Notes under the pieces: generated by a model | Told to the model about the DNA's origin: nothing | The model's input: only the letters and a program-made list of their open reading frames with translations | Database searches by the model: none | From: Rosa chinensis | Lineage: Eukaryota; Streptophyta; Magnoliopsida; Rosales; Rosaceae | Reading direction: 5' to 3' | DNA: 64,000 nt | NCBI RefSeq assembly: GCF_002994745.2 | Contig: NC_037091.1 | Span: 34,350,612-34,414,611 of the forward strand | Made by a program: the position numbers and the translations under genes | In this document: positions 1 through 12,631 of the stretch, in pieces | Numbering within the stretch: position 1 is the stretch's first letter | Layout: the number at the start of each line of letters is the position of its first letter

Positions 1-1
1 A

Positions 2-373
2 CTGCCTAATCTAACAAAGCTTTATCTTCGTAATGCATATGTTGGGGACGAGTTGTGTTTCCGCAGAGGATTTGTAAAGCTGGAGAGGTTGGAGTTGTTC
101 AATTTTGCCTCATTGAAAAATATAACTATAGATGAAGGGGTGATGCCAAATCTTCGGTACTTATGGGTTGACAGCTGCATGCAGTTGAAGACAGTGCCAT
201 TGGGCCTTGAATACCTTTCTAATTTACAAACTTTGGGTCTGGAAAATGTTCCCATGGAAGTTATAAGGCCTATTCGGAAAGGAGGTGTAAATCGCTCTAA
301 GGTACAACACATCCCTGAGATCAAACATTTTTTCCTACGATCATCCAAGAGGGTATATGAAAACTTGGCCTAG
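2..373 (+). CDS. NLR (CC-NBS-LRR) disease-resistance protein, C-terminal fragment
   Basis: The reading frame is open from the left edge of the window to a TAG at 371-373, so only the last ~123 residues are visible. They form leucine-rich repeats of the plant type, with spaced leucines such as LPNLTKLYLRNA, LERLELFNFASL, MPNLRYLWVDSC and LSNLQTLGLENV, followed by a short tail ending in YENLA. This pattern and the tail resemble RPM1-like CC-NBS-LRR immune receptors, cytosolic proteins that detect pathogen effectors. The NB-ARC domain and start lie outside the window, so class and function are inferred from the LRR end alone. No frame break is seen in the visible part. Whether the gene is intact cannot be judged here. 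Confidence 0.78.
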   Translation: MPNLTKLYLRNAYVGDELCFRRGFVKLERLELFNFASLKNITIDEGVMPNLRYLWVDSCMQLKTVPLGLEYLSNLQTLGLENVPMEVIRPIRKGGVNRSKVQHIPEIKHFFLRSSKRVYENLA

Positions 374-1536
374 TATTTCTTTCTCCTGAAAGGTACTTAC
401 ATTGAACATAAGCACGACTTTTATCATATACTAAACAAGAAATGGTACACAGCAATAAAAACTAAATGTGTCCAATTTGGTGTTCCCAGCCATAATGTAT
501 TATGTATGCAATGAAAGAAAGATTTACCAAATATTTGTTTTTTCTCTTGTTACACCTTGTGTAGAATCGATCAAGTGATTCAAGTTTGAGAAGTATAAAT
601 TTAAGAAGATTTGACGCAGTTTGATGAAGAATCATTTCTGTCCACGTAGGAAGATGCAAGATCTCGGTTTATCATTTGCCTCATCATTTTTAAAAAATTG
701 AAATATACACTGTGACTCTGTTTCTGATGTTGTACTTGGTATAGTTTGTGTGCATTGGCATGTAATAATGTTGGATTGAATGCCACTTTAGCAGTTTGCA
801 TTGTAATAAAGATTCGGTATCCATGTTGGATTGAAAATTTGAGTTGGGTTTTGAACTTTTGATTAATAGACTAGAAATGCTTCATGTTTGTTGTGCTTAT
901 CTGATTTCAGAAGCATGTTATGCCTGGAGATTGAATAATGTGTGGGTGTTTTGTGTTACTTTGTTTGTAACTTTGTGTCACTGAGCTTCTGGTATAGAAA
1001 AAAATTGAAGCTTCTTTTGTCATTAGAATTGGATTGTTTATTCACGACTCTTCTCAGGTTGGTTTCGAAACTGTAGAAAAAATATTTTTCTTGTGCATTT
1101 TTTATTCACGAAATACATTTCCATAAGCAATTTTACATAACTTTTATGTGGAGATTCCGTATGCAATGGCTGGATCGGTTTAAAGCCCTTTTAGATTCTA
1201 GCCCCGGATCTTCTTTTATGCCAAAGTTTTAAACTTTCTGCGGCCAAGAATATGGTTTAGGATTCTATATCATATGATTTTACTTTGCTTTACGTGAAGA
1301 ATTTGCTTCCTTAATTGATCAACTTCGTTTATGTGCAGTCAAACAGTGAAAGAAGTTGTTGATTGTCCATTTAGGAATTTCATGCTGGACATTGGGTTCT
1401 CTAAACTCTAAAGCTGCTGGAGTTTTTGGGGCCAGGAGGTCTATCCCCATAGACCTTTTATGAGCTTGGGAATCATTTCTATTTGGTACCACTAGAGAAG
1501 GCACACAATCCTTATGGTCATCTTCCAAACATAATC
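374..1536 (+). other. NLR 3' UTR and intergenic DNA
   Basis: This AT-rich stretch follows the NLR stop codon and probably holds its 3' UTR; AATAAA-like motifs occur near 808 (GTAATAAAG). There is no coding frame I can support. It ends at the left edge of the copia LTR, where the five bases taatc (1532-1536) would be one copy of that element's target duplication. Confidence 0.5.
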
Positions 1537-2057
1537 TGTTAGACTGAATGAGCAAAACAATACCATGATCAATTCACAAGAACATAAACACACCGAATAT
1601 TAACCAATTCTACATGAACCAAAATACAAGTTTATGAGCTAACCTTCTTCAGTGTTGGGAGCCATTGCAGAAGCGCTAACCAATCTTGATAATGAACACG
1701 TATTGATCTTCTCCTCAGCTCTGGATTTAAGCTCCTTTCTATGGGGCAGGACTTGATGCTATGTAACAGAGTGAGCAAGGACCAACACTTCCTATATATA
1801 CTGGTTATGATCCTAAGAATCCTCTCATAAAGATGTTTCTTAGAAACCAAGTCACCAACAACTAGAAAACCTAATGCAACACTAAATCGGATTACATTTG
1901 TAATCCGACTAATGGATTCCTAACGTATGAGTTTATATAATTAACTCAATAGGTTTCTAGGTTTTGTACTTAACATACATCTCCTATTTATAACCATAGT
2001 TCTAATCCATTTTGTAAACTGAATAATAGATGATGATAGGTCCATTTTGTTCTAACA
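1537..2057 (-). repeat. 3' LTR of the copia element
   Basis: This 521-bp block begins TGTTAGAC and ends TCTAACA on the plus strand, giving the short inverted TG...CA ends of an LTR. On the minus strand it is preceded directly by a purine-rich tract, as expected for a 3' LTR. There is no second LTR to compare with, so the far boundary (1537) rests on the terminal inverted repeat only. Confidence 0.7.
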
Positions 2058-2070
2058 TTCTCCCACTTGG
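2058..2070 (-). other. Polypurine tract of the copia element
   Basis: On the minus strand this reads CCAAGTGGGAGAA immediately before the LTR start TGTTAGAAC. A tract of this form primes plus-strand DNA synthesis in copia elements. About 580 bp of non-coding element DNA (2071-2652) separates it from the end of pol. Confidence 0.7.
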
Positions 2071-2652
2071 ACCAACATCGTCTATACAAACTGAATCAAA
2101 AACAATTGCCAGAAATAGCTTAAGTGTGCACTGAGATATAAGTGTACCTTAAATCCATTCAATTCTGTCAAAATGCAGAATCATTGCAGAATCAAGAAAC
2201 TGTCATGTTCACATGATCATGCTCGTTCTAGACCACAAACAATAACTACTGCACTTCACATGAAGTCAAACTTAATGTGATGCAATCAAATATCATTATA
2301 TATCAATCTGTAGTTGCTATTTGACAACAGTCCAACCTAAGTATTTTGAATATCAAAATCACAATGCAAACACAATTTTCTTTACACACAGTGGATCAAT
2401 GTTTGCTTCTTACTGAATATATGCATATATATAACAATCCACTTGAACTGAACTGATAAAAATACAGCAACCATAAAATTTACCAAAATGAATAAATAAA
2501 AATGTCAAAATATTAACTGAAAATACCTCATTTTATTAAAACAAAACATGAAGTACAATGTTTCTGTTACATAACTCAAAACAGAAATCAAGAACTAAAC
2601 CAAATAAAACTAAACTGAAAACAATTTTCTCAACATTTTGCTCCCGCTGAAC

Positions 2653-5600
2653 TTAAGCATCTTCAAAACTCAACAGAATTCCCATGTTCCTGGAATGCTC
2701 CTTAAAAGCTGCTACTGATAATGCCTTAGTAAATGGATCTGCAAGTTGGTCACCTGTCTTGATTCCAGAAATCTCAACTTCACCATCTTTAACTCTCTTT
2801 CTGATACTATAAAATTTTAAATCTATGTGCTTAGAGTTATTTGACATTTTGCTATTCTTACTGAAGAACACAGCAGCCTCATTATCACAAAACACCTTCA
2901 AACTTCTAGTTACAAGATCACTCAATACTTTAGTCTCCAAAATAAAATTTCTAATCCACAATCCCTCACACACTCCTTCATATATAGCTATCACTTCTGC
3001 CTGCATGGTGGAAGTAGCTATCAATGATTGTTTCATTGTTTTCCAAGCTACTGCACCACCTGCTAGCATATAAACATAGCCACAAGTCGACTTCATAGAT
3101 GTGGGATAATTCCCAGCAAAATCAGAATCAGTAAAGCCAACTAACTCAAGCTTTTTCACACGTTTATACACAAGCATATGGTCTTTGGTCCTTTGCAGGT
3201 ACCTTAGAACCTTCTTACCAGCTGTCCAATGCTCATGTCCAGGATTTGACTGAAACCAGGATAGCATTCCAACTGCAAAAGACAAGTCTGGTCTTGTACA
3301 GACTTGTGCATACATCAAACTCCCTACTAGCCTAGCATATGGTCTTGACTCCATTTCAGTTTTCTCAATATCAGTTTTAGGACATTGATTTTTAGTTAGT
3401 TTATCTCCCTTAGACATTGGAACTTCACCATTAGCACAGGTTTCCATTCCAAATCTTTTCAGAATTTTTGAAATATAATTTTGTTGAGACAATCCCAACA
3501 GTCCCTGCTTTCTATCTCTCTTAATCTCAATTCCTAGCACATATCATGCTTCTCCCAGGTCCTTCATGTCAAAATTACTTGACAAGAAGGCTTTAGTATC
3601 TATAAGCAATTTCACATTACTGCTAGCAAGGAGAATGTCATCTACATACAAGATAAGAAAAATAAAATTATTTCCAACAACTTTAAGATAAACACATTCA
3701 TCGACAAGATTTTCAGAAAATCCAAAAGATGAAACCACTTAGTCGAATTTCTTATACCACTGCCTACTAGCTTGTTTGAGTCCATAAATAGATTTCTTAA
3801 GCTTACAGACCATATTTTCTTTTCCTGGTTCAATGAAACCTTCAGGCTGTGCCATGAAGATCTCTTCCTCCAACTCTCCATTTAAGAAGTCTGTTTTTAC
3901 ACCCATCTGTTGTAATTCCATGTCATAGTGAGCTACTAGAGCCATTATGATTCTGCATGAATCTTTAGTTGAAACAGGTGAGAAAGTTTATGTAAAATCT
4001 ATCCCTTCCTTTTGTGTGAAACCTTTAGCAACTAGTCTAGCTTTATGTCTTTCTATGTTTCCACTAGCATCTCTCTTGGTTTTAAAAACCCATTTACAGC
4101 CAATCGGTTTTTTATTTTCTTTTGGCTTCACTAGCTCCCAAACTCCATTCTTGTACATAGAATCAAGTTCTGCAATCATAGCTTGAGTCCAAGCATCAGA
4201 ATCTTTAGTGTCAGTTGCTTGTCTAAAACTAGTGGGATCATTGTCATCAGTTAATGCAGACTCGATTTCATTTAAATAAACTTCATAAATATCATCCTCC
4301 CCTCCAAACCTTGGTTTCCTTATTCTCTGTGATCTTCTAGGTACCACTACTTGATTTTGTTGTGGCTCAGGTTGAAGTTGAGGTTCAGGCTGAGGCTCAA
4401 GTTGTGGTTCAGTTTGAGGTTCATTTGGAATTTCTTGTACTTGCTCCTGCTCTAAATTTGGTTAAGCCATTTCAGAATCATGGTCACTAGCCTCTAAGAC
4501 ATTATCTATTGCATTTTGATCTTCGACTAGATTTTGATTTTGAGCCAATCCTAAGTTTAATAAATTATTTTGAATGCTTGGCAATACTGCTATATTATCC
4601 ACATTTTCTACAATTTCTTCAAAATCTGAGGACAAGTCCTCAAAATTTGTATTGCAGATACTTTCACCTAAAAATTTAACTTGATTAGTTTCAAAAACTT
4701 TGGGTGAATGATGAGATGAATAAAGTTTATAGCCTTTAGACTTTTTACAGTAGCCAATAAAATGACAAGTTACAGACTTGGGATCAAGCTTTCCTAAATT
4801 TGGATTATAAATCCTTGCTTCAGCTTTACATTCCCAGACATGACAATGATGTAAACTTGGTTGCCTACCACACCATAATTCAAATGGTGTTTTATCTACA
4901 GCTTTGCATGGGGATCTGTTGCAAAGGTAATTTGTAGTTCTTAAGGCTTCTCCCCAAAGCATTTTTGGCAATCCAGAAGTACACATTGTACTTCTTACCA
5001 TGTTTAATAGAGTCCTATTTTTCCTTTCAGCTACCCCATTTTGTTGGGGATTATATGGTGTTGTATACTGAGCCTTTATGCCTACACTTTGCAAAAAGAC
5101 CCTTTTGTTGTCCTTGCTCAGTATATTTGCCATAAAACTCTCCCCCCCCCCCCCCCCCTCCCTATCTGACCTCACAACCTTAATTTTCAAGTTCAGTTGA
5201 TGTTCAACCTCAGTTTTGAAAATTTTAAAAGCCTCAAGTGATTGTGATTTTTCTGACAGTAAGTAGATGTAGCTATACCTGAAAAAATCGTCTATAAAAG
5301 TAATGAAGTAAATATTTCCACATATTGTCTTGTGTCTAAAAGGTCCACATATATCTTTATGGATTAATTCCAACAGTTTCTTGCTTCTGTTGGCATTTTT
5401 CTTTCTTAAGTTTGTCATTTTTCCTTTATAACATTCAATACAGTTTTTAAGATCACCAAGATCTAATTCTGGAAGTGTTTTATTTTTCACAAGTACTTTC
5501 AATCTATCTTTTGGTATGTGGCCAAGTCTCATGTGCCACAAAAATGCAGATTTTTCATTGTGCAGGGTTCTTTTTACACCAGTAATGGTGTTTATGCTTG

Positions 5601-5775
5601 ATGTATTATTGTTATTTTCACCAAGTAAAGTCTCTTGTTGACTTATTAATTCACAATTCAATCTAAAATAATCACTCACAATAACACAAGAACTAAAAAT
5701 AGAATAATCTTTAAGTAAGAAATCAAGAGAATCCTTGAAAATTTTTATTCCATTAGAACTAATGTAAAAATTACA
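2653..5775 (-). pseudogene. copia pol polyprotein (integrase-RT-RNase H), four in-frame stops
   Basis: A single minus-strand frame runs through the whole region. It encodes a GAG-pre-integrase zinc region (HMRLGH ... CIECYKGK), an integrase core ending in the PQQNGVAERKN motif, the copia RT with the YVDD active site, and RNase H ending in ADPFTKAL. Four stop codons interrupt that one frame (4462-4464, 3988-3990, 3739-3741, 3544-3546), with no frameshift between them, which suggests fairly recent decay by point mutation. A run of 17 C at 5142-5158 falls in the integrase and adds glycines after the DR of the core, where copia proteins normally read DRGGE. The N-terminal gag and protease are missing. 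Confidence 0.85.
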
Positions 5776-8211
5776 TCCACTCTCCGGCAAACCGCCGCCG
5801 CCGCCGCCGCAGATCCATTCTCCGGCGAACCCAATTCCACAACCCTTCGATTCAACCCAAACCCAAACCCAAACCCAACTCCTCAACACTCTTCTTCTGG
5901 CCCACAAGACCGATCCCAGTTCCGCTCTTGACCTCCTCAAACGCGCCGAAGCTCACCCAGGCTTTGTCAACGGCGTCGACACCGTCGCCATCTTGCTTCA
6001 CATCTTAATGGGCTTTCCAGAGACTCGCGGGCGCGCCAAGACATTGCTTAACCGCTACGTTTCCGGCGACTCCGGCCCTCCTCCTCCGGCAGTCCTTCTC
6101 GATCGTTTGCTGGACTGCGCAGAGAGGTTTGGATTTGATTTTGATTCTTGGGTTTTCAGTTACTTGTTGAATAGCTATGTTAGAGCGAACCGAATAGGGG
6201 ATGCTGTTGATTGCTTTAATAGAATGGTGGAGCTTGAGATATATGCTGGTGCTGGTGTTGAATATATGAACATTGTGTTGACGGCATTGGTTAGGAGGAA
6301 TATGTTTGAGGAAGCACGAGACTTGTATGGTAAAATGGTTGAGAGAGGAGTTGGCGGTGATTGCGCCACTCTAAATGTCATGATGCGTGCTTGTTTGAAG
6401 GAGGGGAAGCCGGAGGAGTACTTTCGGAAGGCAAGGGGGAGAGGGATAGCAGCTGATGCCGCATTGTATGATGTGGCCATTGGGGCTGTTTGTAAGACTC
6501 CCGAATCGAGTTTGGCTTTGGTGTTGTTGGCTGAAATGAGAGAAATGGGGTGGGTTCCTTCCGCGCGTACGTACACTAGTGTGATTGGGGCGTGTGTGAA
6601 GCAGGGGAATATGGTGGAGGCGCTAAGGCTCAAGGATGAAATGGTGAGTTCTGGGGAATCGATTGATTTGGTTGTTGCTACCAGCTTGATGAAGGGTTAT
6701 TGTGCGCAAGGGAAGTTGGATGCTGCTTTGGATTTGTTCAACATGATCATGCAGGATGGACTTATTCCTAACAGAATCACTCATGCAACTGTGATAGGAT
6801 GCTGCTGTAAGAATGGGAACATGGAAAGGGCATATGAGCTTTACACCAAAATGAAACGGATGGGTATTTTGCCTGATGAGTTCATTGTGAATCATTTGGT
6901 GCGTGGATTTTTGAAATGTCGGTGACTTGAAGATGCGTCTAAGTTGTTTGACGAGGCAGTTGACTACGGTATTGCAAATGTCTTGTTGTACAATAATTTC
7001 TTAGCATGGCGTTGTAGGGAGAGTAAAGTAAGCAAAGCGCGTAGTTTATGGGATAAGATGATGCGTAATGGTGTGATACCTAATGCAGTTTCCTACAACA
7101 ACATGATACATGGCTATTGCACAATAGGGGATATGGATTGTGCAAATAATGAATTTTTGGAGATGACACAAAGGGGTTTGGAACCTACTGTTTTTACTTA
7201 CTCTATTTTGATGAATGGGTATTTCAGGAACGGTAATGCCGAACGTGCTTTTAATGTCTTTGATGATATGGTGGATGCAAAGAAAATCCCCACAGGCTAC
7301 ACAATTAACATTGTCATTGATGGCCTGTGAAAAGTTGGCCAGACATCTGTGGCAAGTGATCTTTTGAAGAAATTTCTTGACAAGGGTTTTATTCCTGGAT
7401 GTATGACTTGTAATAGTATTATACATGGGTTTACCAGGGAGGGTGCCATGAATTCTGCACTGAATGTTTATAGAGAAATGTGTGAAGGTGGAGTCACTCC
7501 AACTGTTATCACTTACACCAGCCTTATTAATGGGTCATGCAAAACTGCAAAAGCAATAAGATAGATCTTGCTTTAGAAATGTGGCATGAAATGAAAAGTA
7601 AGGGCATCAAAATGGATGTTACAGCATACTCTGCTATCATTGATGGGTTTTGCAAAAGGCGAGACATGAAAAGTGCTCGCGAACTTTTCTCGGAACTTCT
7701 GGAAGTTGGTTTATCTCCAAATACAGGTGTTTATACTAGCATGATTTGTGGCTTCCGGAATGTAAATGACATGGAAGCAGCTATTGACTTACATAAGAAA
7801 ATGATAACTGAAGGCATTCCATGTGATGTGAAAACGTACACTGCATTAATCAATGGACTGCTAAGAAAGGGTGATTTACAATCTGCATCAGATCTTTACT
7901 CAAAGATGCTTTCGAAGGGAATCACACCTGATATCAACACATATACAGTTCTAATAAATGGCCTTTGTTGCAAACGACAATTGGAGAAGGCACGCAAAAC
8001 CTTGGAATACATGAATAGAAGGAGAATGACTGCTAGGGTTCATATTTATACTGCTTTGATTGTTGGGCACTTCAAGGAGGGGAATTTGCAAGAATCGTTT
8101 AGGTTGCACGATGAAATGCTAGACAAAGGCCTCGTACCTGATGACATTACTTGTGATATTCTTATAAATGGAAAGTTCAAAGGCATAAGTGCTCTTCCGA
8201 GGACTTCATGA
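5766..8211 (+). pseudogene. P-class pentatricopeptide-repeat (PPR) protein pseudogene
   Basis: About 800 codons of tandem 35-residue PPR motifs are recognisable, for example TYTSVIGACVKQGNM and TYTVLINGLCCKRQL. P-class PPR proteins bind organellar RNA; this one resembles long mitochondrial members. The first part of the frame (5766-5990) is proline- and glutamine-rich and has no usable start codon; the true start and targeting peptide are missing next to the copia breakpoint. Three lesions follow: TGA at 6923-6925, TGA at 7328-7330 (probably TGC for Cys), and a frameshift near 7550 caused by an 8-base near-duplication. The frame after the shift stays open to TGA at 8209-8211. The exact orthologue is uncertain. 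Confidence 0.88.
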
Positions 8212-9076
8212 GTCTAGGTACTGGTCGGTTATTGTTTGATCATGCTTCCAACTTTTGTTTGCTCATCGGGTGAGAAATTACTATGGCCTGGAATGTTCAT
8301 AGAGTCTCTTTCACATCTCTTTGGGAAATATTATTCCAGGCTTGACTTTTATGGTTGTAACATTACAAGTGGAATCAGTCATCTTCATTAATAGGAATCT
8401 CAAATAGATTCTGAAATCTGAACCTGCTACCATCCTCTTCTTCTATCGGACTGCTGCTGGAAATTGGATGGAGATGCAGCTCAAAGGTACAAATAGCTTG
8501 GATTTTATCCCTTCTGTCTTTTTATTGTAGTTCATCATGTTACAGTTGTCCTGTTGCACAGATTAAGTTTGGTTATTTAACGCCCATAATGCTTTGTATT
8601 TTGCAATTGAGATTTGTTGATCGAGTTTCTGAGTTGCTCTGGATCTTAATCTGCCAGATTATATTACTAAATTTCTAAAAGTTGAGGCTGTAATTTGTCT
8701 GTATTACCAAGATTCGGCCTAAGCTAGTCCTCACAACACTTGCCGTTTTAAGATATTTTACCTGACCTGTTGCTGTTAGCTGTATTGTCTTCAAAAGGCC
8801 TCTGCTTTCTATTCCATTTCAGTTGTGGGTGCTCAATGCTCACTCACATTTAGGAAGCTCTGAACTGTGCCTAGCCTCACCTGGAAGAGGTAAGCAATCT
8901 GAACTCTTTGTGTTCGAGTTGTTTTAGTCATGTGGGTTTGAATTTTGGGTTAGGAAAAGGTTTCTGATCTGGGTCTATAGTGGGAATTTTTTTATTTTTA
9001 GTTTTCTGATTTGAGTATTGATGCTTCCTTCAGGTTTGATTGAGGTTGGGGGTTACATTCATTCATTGGTGAAAAC
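8212..9076 (+). other. PPR 3' flank and TST 5' leader with a likely leader intron
   Basis: No coding frame is supported. The part next to the transporter start looks like a 5' UTR with an intron: a donor GAG|GTAAGC at 8889/8890 and an acceptor TTCAG|GTTTG at 9033/9034, leaving about 43 leader bases before the ATG at 9077. Leader introns are common in plant sugar transporter genes; this one is inferred from splice motifs only. Confidence 0.45.
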
Positions 9077-12000
9077 ATGAAGGAAGCTGTGCTTGTGGCT
9101 TTTGCTGCTACAATTGGTAACTTTCTGCAAGGATGGGACAATGCTACAATTGCTGGTACTTATTTGAAATTTTTTAGCTTTCTTCAATTCTTGTTTTTCG
9201 TAGGCTCTGTGCTTTGTGCTTCATTGAATCTTTCCAGTAATTCTATCTGGTTTACGCATTTCAATCAGAGTTTGTCCATTTTGTTGTGTTCAGTTCATGT
9301 TTTTGCTTGTTCTCATTTAGTGCTCATATTTCAGGGGCTATTGTTTACATCACGGACGATTTTGATTTAAGTAGCTCGGTAGAAGGTCTTGTTGTGGCCA
9401 TGTCACTCATTGGGGCAACAGTTATTACAACATGCTCAGGAGGCATATCAGATTGGCTTGGTCGGAGGCCAATGCTAATAGCATCATCAGTTCTTTATTT
9501 TGTGAGTGGCTTGGTGATGTTGTGGTCACCCAATGTGTATGTACTATGTCTTGCAAGGCTATTAGATGGATTTGGAATTGGTTTAGCGGTTACTCTTGTC
9601 CCAGTCTACATATCCGAGACCGCCCCATCAGATATAAGGGGATCGTTGAATACTCTTCCACAGTTCCTTGGTTCAGGAGGCATGTTTTTGTCATATTGTA
9701 TGGTTTTTGGGATGTCGCTGTTAGCCTTGCCAAGCTGGAGACTGATGCTTGGGATTCTTTCTATTCTCTCTCTTATATATTTTGTATTAACCGTGTTTTA
9801 CTTACCTGAATCTCCTCGATGGCTTGTGATTAAGGGCAGGATGCTCGAGGCAAAGAAGGTTCTCCAGAGCTTGCGTGGCACTGAAGATGTTTCTGGTTTG
9901 TTGCTTATTCTCTGATTTGCTCATATTTTGTATATGTATAGTGATCTATGTTTTATAATGCATAGCGCCATAATTTAGCATGGACTCACGCACTGACTTG
10001 TCATACTACACGTCATATATAAATGCAATATCTTCGACAAAAAGCTGCGTAGCTTCTTTACCAGTAAAGGATGGTGGAGTTCCCTTTCGTTCTTCCTTCC
10101 CTTTCCCATTAAGCATTAATGTTGACTTGCTTCAGACAAATAGCTTTCATCTGAAGAAAAGGTTTAAGCATTTAGTCAAACTTTTATTAATGCGTGTAAT
10201 GTATTGCTTTAGAAGAATCATCCTGACACAGTGATTTGGTTGTGATGGATAATCTAAATAAGGAAACAAGTATGGTAAGATATGCACATGTTTATCAAAC
10301 AAAAGTTTATGGAATGACTTATTTCTTCAGTATTGCTCTACCTTAACTTTTATATAGGGTTTACTTTACTGACTACATATAGATTATGCTTAGATTCTTA
10401 TATGTTTATTTCACATTAATAATTCTTTTTATCAAGAACCATTAATACTTCTCTATTCTGGGTCTGGATTATCAGTGGGTTTCATAAATGATGTTGAGAA
10501 CATGAATCCAACGTGCAAAATGGGGGTTCATAGTCTCAACTAATGAGAAGTACACTGATATCAGATCCATACTAGCATTTGCACAAGTGCTTAAAGCCAA
10601 TTAGCAATAGGCTTTTCTAGGCATCTAAGGGCTGAGAATATGTGCGACTGCCGAGTAGTGCATCTTCAAGGGCACAAACTTTATCATGTGGATCTCGCTA
10701 ATGCACGGTGTTTATAGGTGAGATGGCTTTGCTTGTCGAAGGTCTTGGAGTTGGAGGTGAAACATCTTTAGAAGAGTACATCATAGGCCCAGCTGATGAT
10801 CTTGATGGTCAGGAAACAGCTGACAAAGACAAAATCAGGTTATATGGACCCGAAGAGGGCCTTTCCTGGGTTGCCAGACCTGTAACTGGGCAGGGTTCTT
10901 TTGTCAGTCTTGTCTCTCGCCAAGGAAGCTTGGCAACCCAGAATGTGCCTCTAATGGATCCTCTTGTCACTCTCTTTGGTAGTGTCCATGAAAACTTCCC
11001 AGAGGCAGGGAGTACGCGGGGAAGCATGCTCTTTTCTAACTTTGGCAGCATGTTCAGCACAGCAGATCATCCACGGGGTAAAACTGAACAATGGGATGAA
11101 GAGAGCTTGCATAGGGAAGGTGAGGACTATGCATCTGGAGGAGACTCAGATGACAATCTGCATAGTCCTTTGATTTCACGCCAGACGACAAGTATGGAAA
11201 AGGATATGGTGCCACCTCCTCCTTCCCATAGTAGTATTCTAGGCATGAGGCGCAACAGCAGTCTCATGCAAGGAACTGGGGAGACAGTTGGTAGCACAGG
11301 CATTGGTGGTGGGTGGCAGTTGGCATGGAAGTGGTCTGAGAGACAAGGCGAGGATGGAAAGAAGGAATGAGGATTCGAGAGGGTATATTTGCACCAGGAA
11401 GGAGTCCCTGGCTCACGTCGTGGGTCCCTTGTGTCACTTCCAGGTGGTGATGTTCCTGCAGAAGGCGAGTTCATCCAGGCAGCTGCTCTGGTCAGTCAGC
11501 CTGCTCTGTATTCGAAGTGACTTATCGATCAGCATCCTGTTGGACCTGCAATGGTTCATCCATCAGAAACAGCTTCGAAAGGACCAATATGGGCTGCTCT
11601 GCTTGAACCAGGGGTTAAGCACGCATTGTTTGTTGGAATTGGAATCCAGATTCTTCAGCAGGTTTGGTATACCAAATTTTCTTTTTATCTGATCTAAATT
11701 TTGTCCTTAAGGATAGCTAAAATGTGCTAATTACCTAGTTCAACTTTATGGAGAAATATTATTAGTAGTCAAGTTTCTCTGATGTTATGCTATGTTAGTC
11801 ATGATATTTGCTTGGCCAGTCCAAAGGTTGCTAAAAAAATGGCACATCAAATTTTCTCGCTCTCACTATTATTAGTCATATTTTGCATATATTTCCTTTT
11901 GGTCAAGGTTCATCTTCTTTCTGTAAGTAGTGGCGTTTGTCTTTAATGCTCTTTGGGGTAAAGCTAACGGCTAAATGTTAATATAATTTTGCAGTTTTCT

Positions 12001-12631
12001 GGGATAAATGGAGTTCTCTATTACACTCCTCAAATTCTTGAAGAGGCTGGAGTCTCAGTTCTTCTTGAAAGCTTTGGTCTCAGTACAACATCTGCATCTT
12101 TCCTCATCAGTGCATTCACAACTTTGTTGATGCTTCCTTGTATAGGTCTAGCCATGAAGCTCATGGATATCACTGGTAGAAGGTGATTTACTCTTAACAT
12201 GGTTTTTTCTTTTTGAGCTGAACTGTCATAGATTTTCAACTCAACAAGGAAGAATTTGCCTTGCCATCACACCAAATATTGGTCGTTGTCAAAATAAGCC
12301 AGCCTGCGTCTATTTCTTGACTTAACGTTCTATTTTATAAAAATATAAAAGTAATGTGTGTGTGTGTGTGTGAACTGTGCTGTTGATAGGATTCTTGACA
12401 ATCTACTAAAAATCCAGAACCCTAGCTTATTTTGTGCTTTAGAGGAAAAGTTGAAGTTTAAATCTTAGCTAATGCACTTCTTATTGCAGGATCCTGCTAC
12501 TGACTACACTTCCTGTATTGATTGTGTCACTCATTCTTCTAGTCATTGCCAACTTAGTGACCCTAAGTTCAGTCATTGAAGCCGCAATATCAACCACTTG
12601 TGTGATAATCTATTTGTGTCTTTGTCACGGC

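Larger units (their letters stand above)
1537..5778 (-). mobile_element. Ty1/copia LTR retrotransposon, 5'-truncated
   Basis: In minus orientation the element shows integrase, reverse transcriptase and RNase H (copia order), then a long 3' non-coding stretch, a polypurine tract and a 3' LTR. Gag, protease and the 5' LTR are absent: copia sequence stops near 5775-5780, where it meets the PPR pseudogene. With only one LTR and no right-hand target duplication, its original insertion site cannot be confirmed. The loss of the 5' part could be a later deletion that also took the start of the PPR gene. The exact right breakpoint is uncertain by about ten bases. Confidence 0.85.

Noticed and set aside
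4462..5940. One 492-codon minus-strand protein
   Set aside because: Its first ~55 codons (5940-5778) are antisense PPR sequence; only the rest is copia integrase. Not a real fusion gene without transcript support.
6175..6633. 152-codon minus-strand frame inside the PPR region
   Set aside because: Antisense shadow of the plus-strand PPR repeats, which have clear motif support.
10708..11370. Independent 220-residue protein
   Set aside because: It is exon 3 of the TST pseudogene, cut by a premature TGA.
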